A DNA stretch of 64,000 bases from Coix lacryma-jobi var. lacryma-jobi (Eukaryota > Streptophyta > Magnoliopsida > Poales > Poaceae). The stretch lies in the NCBI GenBank assembly GCA_009763385.1, contig CM019828.1, positions 20,178,822 through 20,242,821 of the forward strand, in the 5' to 3' direction. Both the position numbers and the translations under genes were made by a program. Below, piece after piece: positions 35,217 to 47,955 of the stretch (its first letter is position 1; each line of letters opens with the position of its first letter). Below the pieces are notes generated by a model, which did no database searches, was not told the origin of the DNA, and worked only from the letters and a program-made list of their open reading frames with translations.

Positions 35217-37331
35217 CTTACTAGGTAAAATGCCCGTGCGTTGCTACGGTATATGAGTGAAGACCATATAAAAACTGCTCGTGCGTTGCTACGGTATATG
35301 AGTGAAGACCGTATAAATGTATTGTTATTGGTACGAGTTTAATATAAACATAATATACATACCTTCGAGAATCCACCTATACATATAGGTAATAACTTAA
35401 TACAAGTCGTGTTTCCCCCCTTCATACATCCACACATTCAGCGCTCGATGCCTACCCCACCAATTCACCTATTGGGTCCCACCATGCACTGTTCATCTTC
35501 CCCACCGCACGCACGCCTACCCTACCCTCTTATTCCCCAACTTCGGTGGGGGCGACAGTAGGGCAGTTTAGTAGTCCTAGTGGCGGTGGAGGCGACCGGA
35601 CCAGGATGAGACGGAGATGCTTGTCGGTGAGTATGGATATGGCAACAACGAGAGGGTGAAGAAGGAGGTTGCCATAAGTGCGCTAAAGTTTCAGTGGAGC
35701 TCCATGGTCGAAGCTCTGGCAAAATCCTATTGCGTCGTGGTGGGGCTATGGGCAATGATGGGGTGCGGGGTGTCTAAGAGGAGGAGAGCAGGGGAGAGGA
35801 GTTGTTGGCGTAAGAGAAAAAGGTCGTGGTGGTCCTTAACTTTTTTTTCATATTGACCTGCATGTACATTCTCTGGCAAGATGTTTCACCGATAGCGATA
35901 TGACTTAACTTTTTTGTTTTGTTATTTTTTTTAATTTTTGTACGCGTATTATAGTACAATATCTAGATATTTTATTTTTCTCAATATTGAATTTGATTTG
36001 AATCTTGATTCACCAACCATGAAGCTCAACGTGTGTAATATCAGGTGTTTAGTTTTTTGTCGGTTTCGATTTTGATTTGAAATATTATTCATCAATGATG
36101 AAGACAACATGTGGAATATGCAATCTATTTGGATATTTGATCTTGATTTAAGGATTCATCGAGAGGATGGATGAGGGAACTACTCTTCTTGATTTTAAAT
36201 TTTGATATTCGGAGAGAGACAGAGGAGAAATTTTAAGACTTGGATGTGAACTCGTTAATTATAGTTGGTATAAGGCTAACATGATAAAAAAAATTCTAAA
36301 CATAGTCAAATATTCTAATGGATTCAAGTATTATGAATATACCATTATTTAATTTAACTTATGTAAGTTGGGAATGTATGCTATGAAAACCAGCCTCATG
36401 TGCAAACTATAGAAACTCTAATCAAGACCACAGGAATCTAATCTGATGGTGTGTTATTTTAGCACTTAAATCTCTCCACTCATCTCATCTTAATACAAAC
36501 AGGCGTGAGCACAGTGAAAGGGTCTAAGTGCTAAAATAACTCACCTTCACCTCTAACCATCAGATTAGATTCGTGTGGTCTTGATTAGAGTTTCTATAGT
36601 TTGCACATGAGGCTCGTTTTCATAGCATACGTTCATGTAAGTTTAACATTAAATTTGTTGGGAAAATATGTACACCAATTGACTTGTTATTACTATTCAC
36701 GACAACTACATGGACTTGCACTACATAGTTGAGCAAAATATAATATATTTTATAATTAGACTTCATATCAATACTCTACTTGAGTAATCCTATCTCATAT
36801 GAATATATAGATAGATTGGATTAGATTATAAATTATGTAAGTCATTGATTTGTATGAAAAAATTTAGTGTGCAGAAATTTTGGTTTTTTTAGTATTATTA
36901 GGTATATATATAGATTAGATTATAGAAGGACATGAAGAGTTAAAAGATCTATAGTACTACATTTGTTATTTATTATTTTTATTTGTGTATAAGGAAAAAT
37001 AGGAGAAAAAAAGAAAGAAAAAGTCACGTACCGACCGCATGTGGGGAAGTGGAAACCGAAAGAAAATAAAAAACGGAAAAAAAAGAGGAAACATTTCCGT
37101 TAAGCAAACATACCATATTTTTTTAGGAGTTAATGGCCGAGGCTGAGTCGGATCATGATTATCGGTTAGACCAAAAAAATTAGTGATGTATTTAGATTAG
37201 AACAACAACAATGTTGTAAACAGATTAGGACTTCTAGTTATCTTTACATTCACAGAGTTAGTTATAGGAGGCCATACCAAAAAAAATGGTACCAAAAAAG
37301 AGGCGGAAATTTTGCCTCTTTATTATTAGGT
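35217..37331. repeat. Composite repeat with doubled left and right termini
   Basis: The left end actaggtaaaatgcccgtgc contains cgtgcgttgctacgg twice (35235 and 35280, 45 bp apart). Two similar right ends occur: agtattattaggtata near 36890 and tttattattaggtatagat near 37320. No coding region is supported. This type of repeat is common in grasses; I do not place its superfamily. Confidence 0.5.
36370..36634. mobile_element. Mutator-like MITE
   Basis: The ends are AATGTATGCTATGAAAAC and GTTTTCATAGCATACGTTC. The two halves are inverted copies around 36500. The flank atgtaagtt is exact at 36361-36369 and 36635-36643, a 9 bp target duplication. It lies inside the composite repeat. Confidence 0.85.
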
Positions 37332-39029
37332 ATAGATTACAAATATAATGGTGGTGAATATTTATGCTTCGAGTTTCTGTTTTTAGCGTCGCCGCCAAAC
37401 TGCTCATGGCGACTCCTACCCCAGCGCCGCCTCCGTCGACGTCCCCCGCCGGTCCTCTCTCTTCTCTTTTGGCATCTCACTGGGGGCCGAAGGGAATGAA
37501 AATCCATTATTTTTAATAAGTTTTTTCTATTAGATCGAGTTACTAGTGTTAGTGTCTCAACATACTAAATTTCTTGGTATTAAAGTTTTATCTCCACCTC
37601 CTCTCTTCGGCGACGGTGAAGAGAAAGGGTGGAATCGTCTTCTCCATGACGTCTCTGTTGAAGATGAGGACGACAATTTCGACGTCAGCATCCTTATCGA
37701 CATAATGACACAAAGGCTTTTGTTTCCGGACAACGACATCAAGGCGGAGATGATGTCACCGTCATGGAATATTTTTCTCCGATCTCTTCTCCGTTTTGTT
37801 GTGGTTAGATTTAACCACAATGAAAGACTAGGGACAATAATTTCATATTAGTCTTCCTTATTCTTTAGTGGCAAAAAAGAAAAATAAGGAAAACGCCAAA
37901 AAAGAAGAGGTTCCTTAATTTGGCGTGCAGGAATGTTGACTAACCTTTGTTAGGTATTTGTTATCAGGCCCTTTGTCGGACCACACTGCAAAGCAAAGAT
38001 GTTAGTTTTTGAGTTATGTCATTCATAGTGTGTATTAAATAATTAGGCAATTTCTAGATTAAAACCAGAATATAAATCATGATAAATTGGTGATCTAGAT
38101 ATTTTAGCATGTATTGTTTATTAGCATGATAAAATAGGCATATCATGAACACGATAACTCGTGTAAGCATAGCTCGTACACCAGGTAGATGGAATAGCAA
38201 GAACAAAGACATTGGATCTGGTATAAGCATAGCTCGTACACCAGATAGATTGGACAATATGAACAAAGACAATAGATCACGAGAAGTATACATTTCGATT
38301 GCTGAAGGAGATGGCGGTGGAGACGAAGCTGGTAGATCGTCCATGAGCAGTGGAGGCAGAGCTCGGAACAGTTGACGACGAATACGCCTAGATGTAGCGC
38401 CTCCTGTCTTGGACGGTAGACGACCCGTTGTGGAAGACGAGAGCAGCCGTGCGACGAGGGTTTCCCAAGAACCATTTCCGTTCTCTCCCAGTGCAGGATC
38501 ACAAAGTCGAGGGTTGGAGACCTTCTCGCCAGTTCGTCGGTGCACGCAAGCGAACGGACTGGAGAAGACTAGACGGCAGCACAAAAGCGAGTTGAGGCAA
38601 AAGCCTAACTCAATTAGATACGTCTTGACATGACTGATAGGTTGTTTATATAGTCCTGTTCAACCGACCTTGTATCACGATCACGACTAAGTCGTTTTAG
38701 GACTCTAAACTTATAACCATTTAGAACTCTGCAACTTGAGGGCCCATAAACCAAAAAATAACACTGGAGACCGCGCTCCCCGCAAGGTAAGGAACCGAAT
38801 TTCGTCGGACCATTCACGCAGGTACCCTCACCCCGCCCCGTCCGGCGAGGCGAGGCGCTCCCATATTTGAGCAAGTGTTCCTCCTCTTTCACTAGTAAAT
38901 TTTCACTTCTCCTGTTTGCACACATGAATGAGCCTTTGAGATTTATTAGGAATTTTTAAATTTGTTATTGGACCAAGCTCATATCAAATTCAAGCAATGT
39001 GAGTATTTTTTTATAATTTTGATTGCTTG
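37332..39029. other. Unassigned sequence with a 59 bp direct repeat
   Basis: No gene is supported. Near 38160-38265 the block gcatagctcgtacaccag with its flank occurs twice about 59 bp apart. The GC-rich stretch 38290-38600 resembles a retrotransposon leader on the minus strand, but no defined ends were found. Confidence 0.35.
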
Positions 39030-40760
39030 TAATGTGTCGATTGAAAACCCTAGTTTGGTTTTTGATAATTGATGAAACCTAAGTGAACTAATCTCTTGCT
39101 CCAAGTGATATATGAGATAGGTTGGTTCACACCAAGGTGAAGCTAGATGACACTCACATGTGATGGTGATGGTCAAATTGATAATACATTTCTCCACATT
39201 TGGAAAAGAAGAAAGAGAAAACCAAAACCCTATGGGCTCAAGGCAAAGGTATAAAATAGGGCGTTTGTTTTACCGACCAAGACGCAATAGAGTGTGTGAT
39301 CGGGTTTAGGATAAATAATCGTACTATAAAGAGGGGAAATCTTTAATTACAATGGTTATCTAGTGCCACTAAGTGTGAGTCTCATTTGCATATAATTAAG
39401 CGCTTAGTGACGTTGTGAGATTAACCCAAAAAAAATCTTTGTGAAAGTGTTATCTCTTGTGCTAAATTTCTTTTGAATCTTTTTAGAAGAAATAGCACTT
39501 GCAAAAAGGGAAGAGAAGAGTAGCAGCTGCACTAACAGAGAACCTCCAGCCGGATTTTTTTTGTGCCCCTACCCGGATATTCCAGCTAATTTTCAAACTC
39601 AGTTCATTCGCAAACAGCAAGGCCTTGCTCGGATTTATTCTCGGCCCTAGCCGGATATTCCAGCTTCTCCTCAGTTCAGCTCAATTTGCTAGGCAGTGAG
39701 GTGCTCGCCGGATTTTTCTTTGGCCCGACCCGGAGTTTCCGGTTGAGCTCAGATCCAACTCTTCCAACGGTTGTTTTGGCTGGTTGGCTACTTATGGGTG
39801 CTTTGCTCTCCCTTTGTTCACTCTCTCACACACTCTTGCTCATTCTTCTTCCCCATTGTTCATTTTCAAACCCTAAAGGAAGAACAAGCTCTCTCCCTCT
39901 CCTCTCTCACTCCCAAGGATTTGTGCTCCATTCAAGTGAGAGATTGAGTTCTAGTGTTGATTTTGAGAGCTTCAAGAGCATCTCCTCCCTCTCCTCTCCC
40001 TCTCCATGCTTGGTGCTCATTCATGAGAGGATTTGGGGGGAAACCCTAGTGTTGTGCATTTGTGATTCCATTTGGTGGCACTAGGTGGTGATTGTGATTG
40101 TTGATTTCTTATTACTCTTGGTGATTGCCGTCACCTAGACGGTTGATGATTTGGTGATTGGTGAGGGGATTTGGTGATTGTATCCGCCCTCAATCAAGTT
40201 CTTGTAAGGGGTTCTTGACCTTATCCCCACGGGAGATCGCAAAAGGTACTCTAGTGGATTGCTCATGTCATTGAGCTACCCTCACTTGTGAGTGGGTTCT
40301 CGCGGCGCTCATTTGTTGAGCTAGGTTTGTAAAACACCTATTAGCCGCTGAACCACCAAGTGTGTGGTCGACACAACGGGGAGTAGCGTGTCAGCAAGCA
40401 CGTGAACCTCGGGAGAAAAATTATGTGTGTTTTGTCTCATTGGATATCTCCCGGTGTTAATTGGAATTCATATAGTGATTGATTGTCTCTTGCTGGCGGC
40501 GGTAACCATCTCTACCACTTGCATTTACTTTCATTCTTTCTTGTGTAGTGATAGTTGTTGTTAAAAGTAACTCTCTAGTTAGAAGTAATTATTTCTTGCT
40601 AGCTCACTAGTTTAGAGAGTAGTGACATAGCTCTTGTGTGCCATAGTGATTATAATACACTAGAATTGCTTGGATAGGTGGCTTGCAACACTTGGTAGAG
40701 CTAGAGCAAAAAGCTTCGCTTTCTAATTGACTAATTAGTTACTCTAAGTGTTTTGTAGAA
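39030..40760 (+). mobile_element. Probable Ty1/copia (SIRE-like) LTR remnant
   Basis: The composition resembles long SIRE-type copia LTRs: tttggtttttgataattgatg near the start, repeated ccggatattccag blocks at 39540-39760, gtgtcagcaagcacgtgaac near 40390, and a tail ending around tctagccatttagg. A TATA-like ggtataaaatagg is at about 39248. Exact ends and target duplication were not found. Confidence 0.45.
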
Positions 40761-42999
40761 ATCTAGCCATTTAGGACATTTCATCGATGTACCCAACTAT
40801 TCTATAATATAATTTTTTTTTCGTCACAGGAAAGAAGACTTATTGCAACATATGCAATGGTCTTTAACTGACACGACGTTGTCATGCATTCAAATTTAGC
40901 ATACGCATCATGATCAATCTACATTTTAGTTTATATTTCAAAATGCATAGCGAAAGCTATATATTCTAGGTTGTTGGTGTTTGATGGACAATTTGTAGCA
41001 TCGACGGATAGTCCGTTACGATCAGACCGATTTGTTAAAGTACCCTAGCACAGATGAACAGTTTGTCACGCTGCACGGCAGACAATGCATCAACACACAG
41101 CAATAAAACAAAGATCGACATATTTGGTTTTGATTTGTTAAAGTTTATCGTAACTTGATAACTATATTGGTTTTATGAGAGAAGATGATAGCTTCAATGG
41201 CATAGAAAATCTTGTTGAATAAATTTTTGTAGGGGCTCACAGCCCTCCAGTTCTATAAAAAAACCTTGTTGACCTCTCAGTTAACCTAATTTAAATAAAT
41301 AGACATAATGTTGATGCTTCTCTATCTACACGGTATCTACCGTAACGAAATTATCAAATTTAATCTCCTTCCACATTTCACAAGCTGCGGCTAGTTCAGA
41401 ACTCCATTTGCAAGCTTCTTTGATAATTTCATTACCTTTCCGAGCAAGATCGCACCCTTCGTTACGAGCTCATACACAGGCTTCTAAAGCCACACGATTA
41501 GCCGCTGCATCAAGTGCATTGCCTCAAGAATGTCCTAAAGTTTCTCCACCAAATTACCAAATTGTAATACAGAATCATCTCCAAAAATTTTGGCCATAGC
41601 TAGCATATGCCAAATATAAATACCCCCTGAAGCCTACTGATATAACACTTGGCATAGATACCCAATCCTAAGTGAAAAAGATACCGCGAGAATGATCTTT
41701 TTCAATAAATCCATCGCGCAATAAATTAATAAAAGCTAAAGTTATTTCACGTTCCCTTTCTAACTTACCTACTCATGATCAATCAAGTTTTTTTTTTGAG
41801 ATGACATCCGGAGACGCATATTTCATTAAGAAGAAGTTCAGGAAAAATTCACCATACAATGGTAATACCCTGATTACCACCTACTCATGATCGATCAAGT
41901 TTTTCGTCATAGATTGACAAAAACTAAACTAGTCGTCACAGATTTATCACTCTTGTAATGAATCGTCATGTACAACGAACTTTAATGATGATTTACTAGA
42001 ACACCACCAATAAACGTTATGTAAAATACCATTTCTTGTAGTGTCTCAGCCTTCTCGTCGCTGCAGGCAAGTCATCGTGTATTTGAACTCGCGGTAGAGT
42101 TTTCGGCACGCAAAGCGGCATCGCTATCGCCGGACTCGGAACTCGGAAGCCCTTGACGTGTGGACTGTGGACTGTGGACTGGATGGTCCGGTGCTGGGTT
42201 GTTTATCTGGCAGTTGCCATCGCCTGATAGCGTAGCTGATAAGCACCTGTGCGCCTGGAGCAGATCATGTGGTCGGTGCACAGACGGTAGCAGTATTATT
42301 ATAGCACGAAATCAGTGGCCAGCAGCCTTGCTACGTTCGTTAAGCAAAGCCATAAGGCTACTGACAGGTCCACTGTACTTTCCACGTGAAAGTGTCCCCG
42401 GGACTCTCTTTTTAATTTCCATATATATTTAGTAGGAGGAGGGATATCAGGTGCGCATTTCCTTGTGTACTCGAGGTCTCAGCATCTCTTCTCAGAAGAG
42501 CAGTTTGTCAGGAGGCATTCAGTAATTACTATGGCATTCAGAACTTATCAGATGACCCCACTTGTACCACAAATAAATGGTGATATACAATCATGCAAAC
42601 CATCAGAGGACGAACTTAAGGACAACCATCGTATCAAAAACCACATCACACATATATGGATCAGCAATGCATAATGCCCTGTTTGTGTTTGGTATAACTG
42701 AGCTCTCAAAGGACTGGATGCTGCAAAACCTCAGGCAAGACTTCCAAACTATCCAGTTTTCCAATTTACAATTGGCATACACAGGTAAATAGTAAGCAAA
42801 TACAACAGTTACTTACACTTTGGCGGGGAAAAAGGACCGTGTATTTTCTACAACAAAGCACGCTCCAGAAAGAACGCACTGCTGCTCCGTGTTTCCTAAA
42901 ACCTCTGCAGTAAAGCCAACCTCTGGAGTAGTTACTGTATATAAGAGCTTTTGCTCTAACTTGTTTGATGTAGCTGTTCGCACATTCAACAACTACAGG
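40761..42999. other. No gene seen, decayed repeats
   Basis: It includes a CACTA-like end, catttcttgtagtg, finishing at 42043 without a visible partner, and the short retroposed insert described separately. The part from 42050 on is 3' flank of the TBL pseudogene. Confidence 0.4.
41767..41899 (-). mobile_element. 91 bp retroposed insert with 21 bp target duplication
   Basis: The flanks at 41767-41787 and 41879-41899 are the same 21 bases except one (acctactcatgatc then a/g then atcaag). The insert 41788-41878 starts with a T run and, on the minus strand, reads cttcttaatgaaatatgcg before the poly-A, like a LINE 3' end. It is a severely 5'-truncated LINE or SINE. Confidence 0.8.
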
Positions 43000-43296
43000 C
43001 TATAGCTGGGCTGCAAGGACCTCATTCCATGTATCGGGTACGCCAGGAAGGCACCAGTTCAAGCAAGCAATCTTGAACGCCCGGCGTGGCCTTGATACTA
43101 TCACCGTGAATCCGTGATATGTGCCCTTCGTCCCTCAAACGTGACAGGGCAGTGACATCCAGAAGAAGCTTGATCCTGGTTCCCCTCACTGCACCCTCCG
43201 CGTCACCATCCTCGGAATGGTTGAGGTGAATGCCACTTCCCTTGGCCAAAGGGTTTTGTGTTATCACAGCTGCCTCCAGGGTTTTAATCCCTATTA

Positions 43297-43424
43297 AACC
43301 TTGTTTGACTGCACACAAATTCACTCTAATTCACGTGGTTGGGGAGGGATTGAAGCTAAATTTTACCTTAATTCCTCTCAAACCATGTGGATTGAGGTAC
43401 ATTTGCGTACGGCTAAGCAAGCCC
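43297..43424. mobile_element. Tourist-like MITE in TBL coding sequence
   Basis: It starts aaaccttgtttgac and ends cggctaagcaagccc on the plus strand, a weak inverted pair. It splits the conserved ISPRHFFN/GDW stretch of the TBL. The flanks are tta and ttg. Confidence 0.65.
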
Positions 43425-43516
43425 TTGAAGAAGTGCCGAGGCGATATTGACAACCTGTAGTCTGTAGAACACCTTCGCTTGGGGGTGCCGAGGGAGCTGG
43501 GCATCCATCCACTTGA

Positions 43517-43634
43517 GGGCTTGTTTGGATGTACATGTATTTATCTTTTTCCACATGTGTTGGAGTGTATTTGAACTAAGTTCCACTCCGATCCATATGG
43601 TTTGACGTAGATACATGCACATCTAAACAAGGTC
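43517..43634. mobile_element. Tourist-like MITE in TBL coding sequence
   Basis: It starts gggcttgtttggatg and ends catctaaacaaggtc. The 3 bp tga (tca on the minus strand) flanks both sides. It falls between IHNIV and KWMDAQLP of the TBL, where TBL reading continues on both sides. Confidence 0.8.
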
Positions 43635-45350
43635 TGACGATATTGTGGATGGTGAAATTTTTGGCCTTCCAGATGACAGCAATGTTCCGGTTGTTGTTTG
43701 GTACTCCACCAAGAAACATCTCCCGCTTCACCCTTAGCTTCCCCGGTTCCAGTGGTGACCAGTGTTAAGAACCAGAACATGGAATCTGTGAAGGCTGTTC
43801 TTCAGAAAAGCAGGTGGTCAGTCAAGGTGCATGACATAACTGGTTGCTCCAAATCAAACAGTGTTGATGACCAATGGTATAAAATTGTTGTATTGGTGCT
43901 TGGGAACCGATAGGCCCAGCCATCTGGTCTTTTTGCACCTGGTGCTAGCACAAAGCCATACTCTGCGCCAACATCTTCTACATCTGGCCTCTGCTTGCCA
44001 CCAATGACCATACACATCATTGATTGAAACATTTGCCTCCCTGAAGAATCACCCACATAAGCAATGGTTTTATCTTTCATTCTGAAATATATCCAAATTA
44101 GTATTTCCATATTTATTGACTCAAAGGTGCAGGCCAAACGGTGCAGCACAAACCATCTCCAAATTCACCAGATATTGGCTATGGTCATGTACGTTCTCAA
44201 GAACTGAGAAGCCTCAAACTCTGGCATTTCACAAGCTTCAGGCTGCCATCTAAATCTTTCACATGCAAAATCTGTTCGCTGAGTTAATCTGCAGGACCAA
44301 CTCTCTGAAAGCCACTGTTTACAACCAAACTCTGAATATAGTGCTCTACGCTTGTCAGAAGCCCACTTTCCATTCTTATAGTCACATCTGTAGGATAGAT
44401 GAAGCAAACATCAGATATACAAATGAAAGCCAGATAGCCTGTGCACAAGCTAATGCACAAGTAAACTGAATAGGAAATAATCCTCTGGATCATGTACAAA
44501 GACAATATGAGGAATATGTCAATTGAGAAAACAAGCACATTTGTATGCTTACATTAGAAATAAATTCATGGTTTCTCTAGCAGTCACACAAGATGAGTAT
44601 ACCTTTCTTCTCAGGAGGTGGCACTTCATTTCTATCTGCAACACCAACAGAATAGCCTATCGTAGACAATGGTGGTGGTGCACTAGTAACTGGCTTTTCT
44701 ACTTTACCTACTGACTGTGGTAATAGATCTGCACTTGGAAAGTCTTCTTCTGAGGATGTATGCTGATCTGCAAACTTCGAGTTAGCTGCAAAAGTTTGAA
44801 AGACAATGAGAATGGAGGTAGATGTGATAAGAAGAAATTTAAGAGAGGTAATGTCTCTGTGTGCTTAAGATGACCTGGATGAGTCAAAACAAATGGATCT
44901 GGTTGGAGGATTTCAGAATCATAGTATGTGCCCTTCTCCCATTTCCAAAGAAGAAACAACATGAACAATGCAAGAATAACAAGTTTAAGCTGCTTGAACC
45001 GCAAACCATTTATACTTCCAAGCCTCATCCTTTATTGGTGTTCTGTAACATAAATATTCTTTACTTTAAAGTCGATGCGTGTGCTTTAGGAACCATCCAT
45101 ACAAAAAGTAGGAAAAATGTTGACAATGAACCTGTTTCGGGAAAGGCAAAGTTAAAGGCACATTGGATCCTTACATTGACCGGTCGTTTTTACAGTTGAT
45201 TTTGGCTGTTTCAATAGTATTCTGTGAGAGAGAATAAGGCGAAGTACGACTGATAAGACAAACGAACAAGCAATGTTTTCAACAGAAATGTAAGCTACCA
45301 GCTATGTAAAAAAATAGAATTGATTATATGCATCTCGTCTCAACTATTTA

Positions 45351-45595
45351 CTACACTCTCAGTTCTAAATTGTAAGTCATTCCAAGCCTTTTTAAGTTTG
45401 ACCAAAATTGTAGAGAAAAATATAAAAAATTATGACATCAAATAGGTATATTATGAAAATATAACTAATAAAGAATCTAATGATATTTAAGTGGTATCAT
45501 AAATATTATTATCATATTATATAAATTTGGTCAAACTTAGAAAATTTTGACTCTTCAATATTCTTAGAATGACTTATACTTTGGACGGAACGAGT
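45351..45595. mobile_element. Stowaway-like MITE, diverged
   Basis: It starts CTACACTCTCAGTTC and ends GGACGGAACGAG, flanked by TA. The arms gtaagtcattccaag and cttagaatgacttat pair. Confidence 0.7.
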
Positions 45596-46603
45596 AATTT
45601 TCTCAGCTGTCAGAAAATAAATAGGATCAAGTCTGCCTTGCAAGCTGCCAACTCGCTAGTAAAAATCATGTGTAGCAACACAAATACTACAGGGAAAGGT
45701 CATTTTGTGTGGTCGTTATCAATAAGTGGCCCTTCCTACCATTTGCCTGCTCACAAAGTGAGGCAATCTAGTTCACTTTCAACTTGAGAAGCAGAAGCTT
45801 TGATCCTTTACTAATATATCTGGAAAGGTTGAACCTCGAAAGCAAATAGCATGTGATAGGACTTTGGACCCATGGCATTCCAGAACAAAGAGATTAACAA
45901 TTTGAATCTAGATAATATAACCCACAGCTTGAGACCGTGGGTGAGGATCGAATCATCCAATTAAACTCGGTTCCATCTTAACCTAGGGCGACGGAAATCT
46001 ACGACAGACAATCAACGACTAAGCAAGCACTCGGTTCCATCTTAACCTAGGGCCACGGTAATCTACCAAACTCCCCCACGGGCCACGGCCCACCCTCTAA
46101 AAATCCATCTGATTTGATCCAGCACTTATAGGACTAATAAAGGACTAAACACGGCAAACAAATGAAAACAAAGCCCAAGTCAGATCACAATATGCCGCGT
46201 TTGAATCCTAAATAAAACTGTTCGTCGACAATCGCAAACGAGCTCATAAGTGTGTTTATTTCCGTTTATAATCAGAATCGAGATAAAAATAAGCAGAAAA
46301 ATCTCACTCAAGCACCTTCGATTATTTTAGATTCTATAACAATCGAGAAGGCCAAAATAATCATAAATGAACCAACAATGACCCTGTTTGTTTCCTATTT
46401 TTCTCGCCGCACGGTGCAGTATAGGAAACGCGGCTGTTCCACCGCGGCACGGGAAACGCGAATTTTTGCGGTCGGTAGTTCATTTTTGCGGTGGACTTGC
46501 CTGGTGCGGTGAAAATAATCATGGCCGCCACGGAGCGTTTGGCGCGATTATGCGTTTGTTTTGGCCGCCACCGCAGGAAACGCAGAAACAAACACGGCCA
46601 ATA
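45596..46603. other. No gene seen
   Basis: It contains a 38 bp duplication (cggttccatcttaacctagg at 45967 and again at about 46032) and, at about 46383-46600, a GC-rich stretch bounded by ctgtttgtttcc and gaaacaaacacgg that may be another small transposon. Confidence 0.4.
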
Positions 46604-46807
46604 GCGTTTTGTGGACCGCGAGCAAGGCGGCACATTTCCGCGGCCACTTTTCCACTCCATACCCCTCCTCTCCCGTCCCCTAGGGAAGTTGTCTGAGTAG
46701 CACTGGCGTTTTGCGGACCGCGAGCGAGGGGCACGTTTCCACAGCCACTTTTCCACTCGATACTGTACCCCTCCTCTCCCGTCCCATAGGGAAGCTGTCT
46801 GAATAAG
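46604..46807. repeat. 102 bp direct tandem duplication
   Basis: The unit begins gcgttttg(t/c)ggaccgcgag and ends in tccc(c/a)tagggaagttgtctga-like sequence; copies are 46604-46705 and 46706-46807. The CACTA element starts directly after the second copy. Confidence 0.85.
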
Positions 46808-47955
46808 CACTAGTACACAAATGATTTTCCAAGACATCATGCTTGAATTAACTGAGGCGGACGTCCAGTGCCCGCCTCGGTTAATATTTACCGAGACGGG
46901 CATCCAGTGCTCGTCTCGGTTAATCTATTATTTTTCGAGACAGTTGTTTTAAGCGACTATCTCGGTAAATCTATTAACCGAGGCGGATATTTTAAGTTGT
47001 CTGTCTCGGTTAATGACTATAACCAAAAATAATTTATAATTCTTTCAAATGAATTCAGAAGAAGACAAACTTTATATCAAAATTATAGCCCTCGATGAGA
47101 TCTACAACTTTGTAGTTGAAAAGTTTTTAAATTGAAACTGTTTAGAGTCCCAAAATATTGGTATAAGTGCACAAATTTTGAAATTTAAAATTTAAAATTA
47201 TCAAATGATCTCATATGTTGATATGGTCACATAAAAGTTATAGTCCTCAATAGAATCTACAACTATGTAGTTGAAATTTTTTAATTTGAAGTTGTTTAGA
47301 GTCCCAAATATGTGTTCGAAGGTTATAGATTTTTAAGTTTAAAATTTAGAATTCTTAAACGATCTCAAATTTTCACATAGTTAATACGAAAGTGGTAGTG
47401 GCCGACCTGAGCTACATCTTTGATATAGACAAGTTTTTGTTTCAAAATCATCTAGAGTCTCAAATATGTGTTTGAAATTCACATGTTTTGAGACTCAATT
47501 TTTTGAATTTTTCAAACTATCTCTGATGGAGATACATCCTATACTAAAGTTGTAGTACTTAATAAGATTTAAAACTTTATAGTTATAAGTTTTTTCATTT
47601 AAGTTCATTTAGTAGCCTAAATATTTAATATAAGATTACGAAATATTAATATAAAACAATATCATATTATATATAGACATGAACAAGCGTGAGGTGTAGT
47701 GGTAGAGATATAGTAGTGTGAATGTGAGTTGTGGGTTTGATTCCTCAAAGTTGCAAGTTTTTTGGTTTTTTTATTTTCTGAAGAACATTAACCAACAAAT
47801 GCCCGCCTCCGTTAATCATTAACACCGAGGCGGGCACCTTAGAAACGTCCGCCTCGGTTAATCAACCGAGACGGGCAAAGTGACTACCTGACGGTTGGAA
47901 TGTCCGCTTCGATTAATAAAAAATGTTCACCTCGAAAAAGATTTATATAGTAGTG
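46808..47955. mobile_element. Complete non-autonomous CACTA element
   Basis: It begins CACTAGTACACAAATG and ends TTATATAGTAGTG, with a 3 bp target duplication aag at 46805-46807 and 47956-47958. Both ends carry several copies, in both orientations, of a subterminal word around ccgaggcggg and ctcggttaat, the type of site the element's transposase complex binds. There is no ORF of note inside, so any movement would need an autonomous partner. Confidence 0.9.

Larger units (their letters stand above)
43000..45028 (-). pseudogene. Trichome-birefringence-like (TBL/DUF231) pseudogene
   Basis: Exon 1 (45028-44875) encodes a short N-terminus and one membrane segment, LVILALFMLFLLW. Exon 2 (44387-44193) has the PMR5N block: CDYKNGKW, CKQWLSESWSCRLTQRTDF, CEMPEFEA. 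Exon 3 starts at 44081 with the family GDS motif as VGDSSGRQMFQSMMC, then VLNTGHHWN. From there the frame breaks. One base is missing near 43740 and MITEs sit at 43517-43634 and 43297-43424. A TAA falls where a Trp codon is expected near 43285, an extra A lies near 43255 and another shift near 43070. The C-terminal CLPGVPDTWNE is still readable, but the usual His before WCLPGVPD is gone. Intact TBLs O-acetylate cell-wall polysaccharides in the Golgi. This copy cannot. Confidence 0.85.

Noticed and set aside
38054..38584. 176-codon minus-strand frame
   Set aside because: Low-complexity Ser/Pro sequence passing into AT-rich repeats; the neighbouring 59 bp direct repeat explains its two similar GVRAML segments. 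No domain seen.
42025..42043. CACTA-like terminus catttcttgtagtg
   Set aside because: No matching start or 3 bp duplication was found upstream, so an element cannot be bounded.
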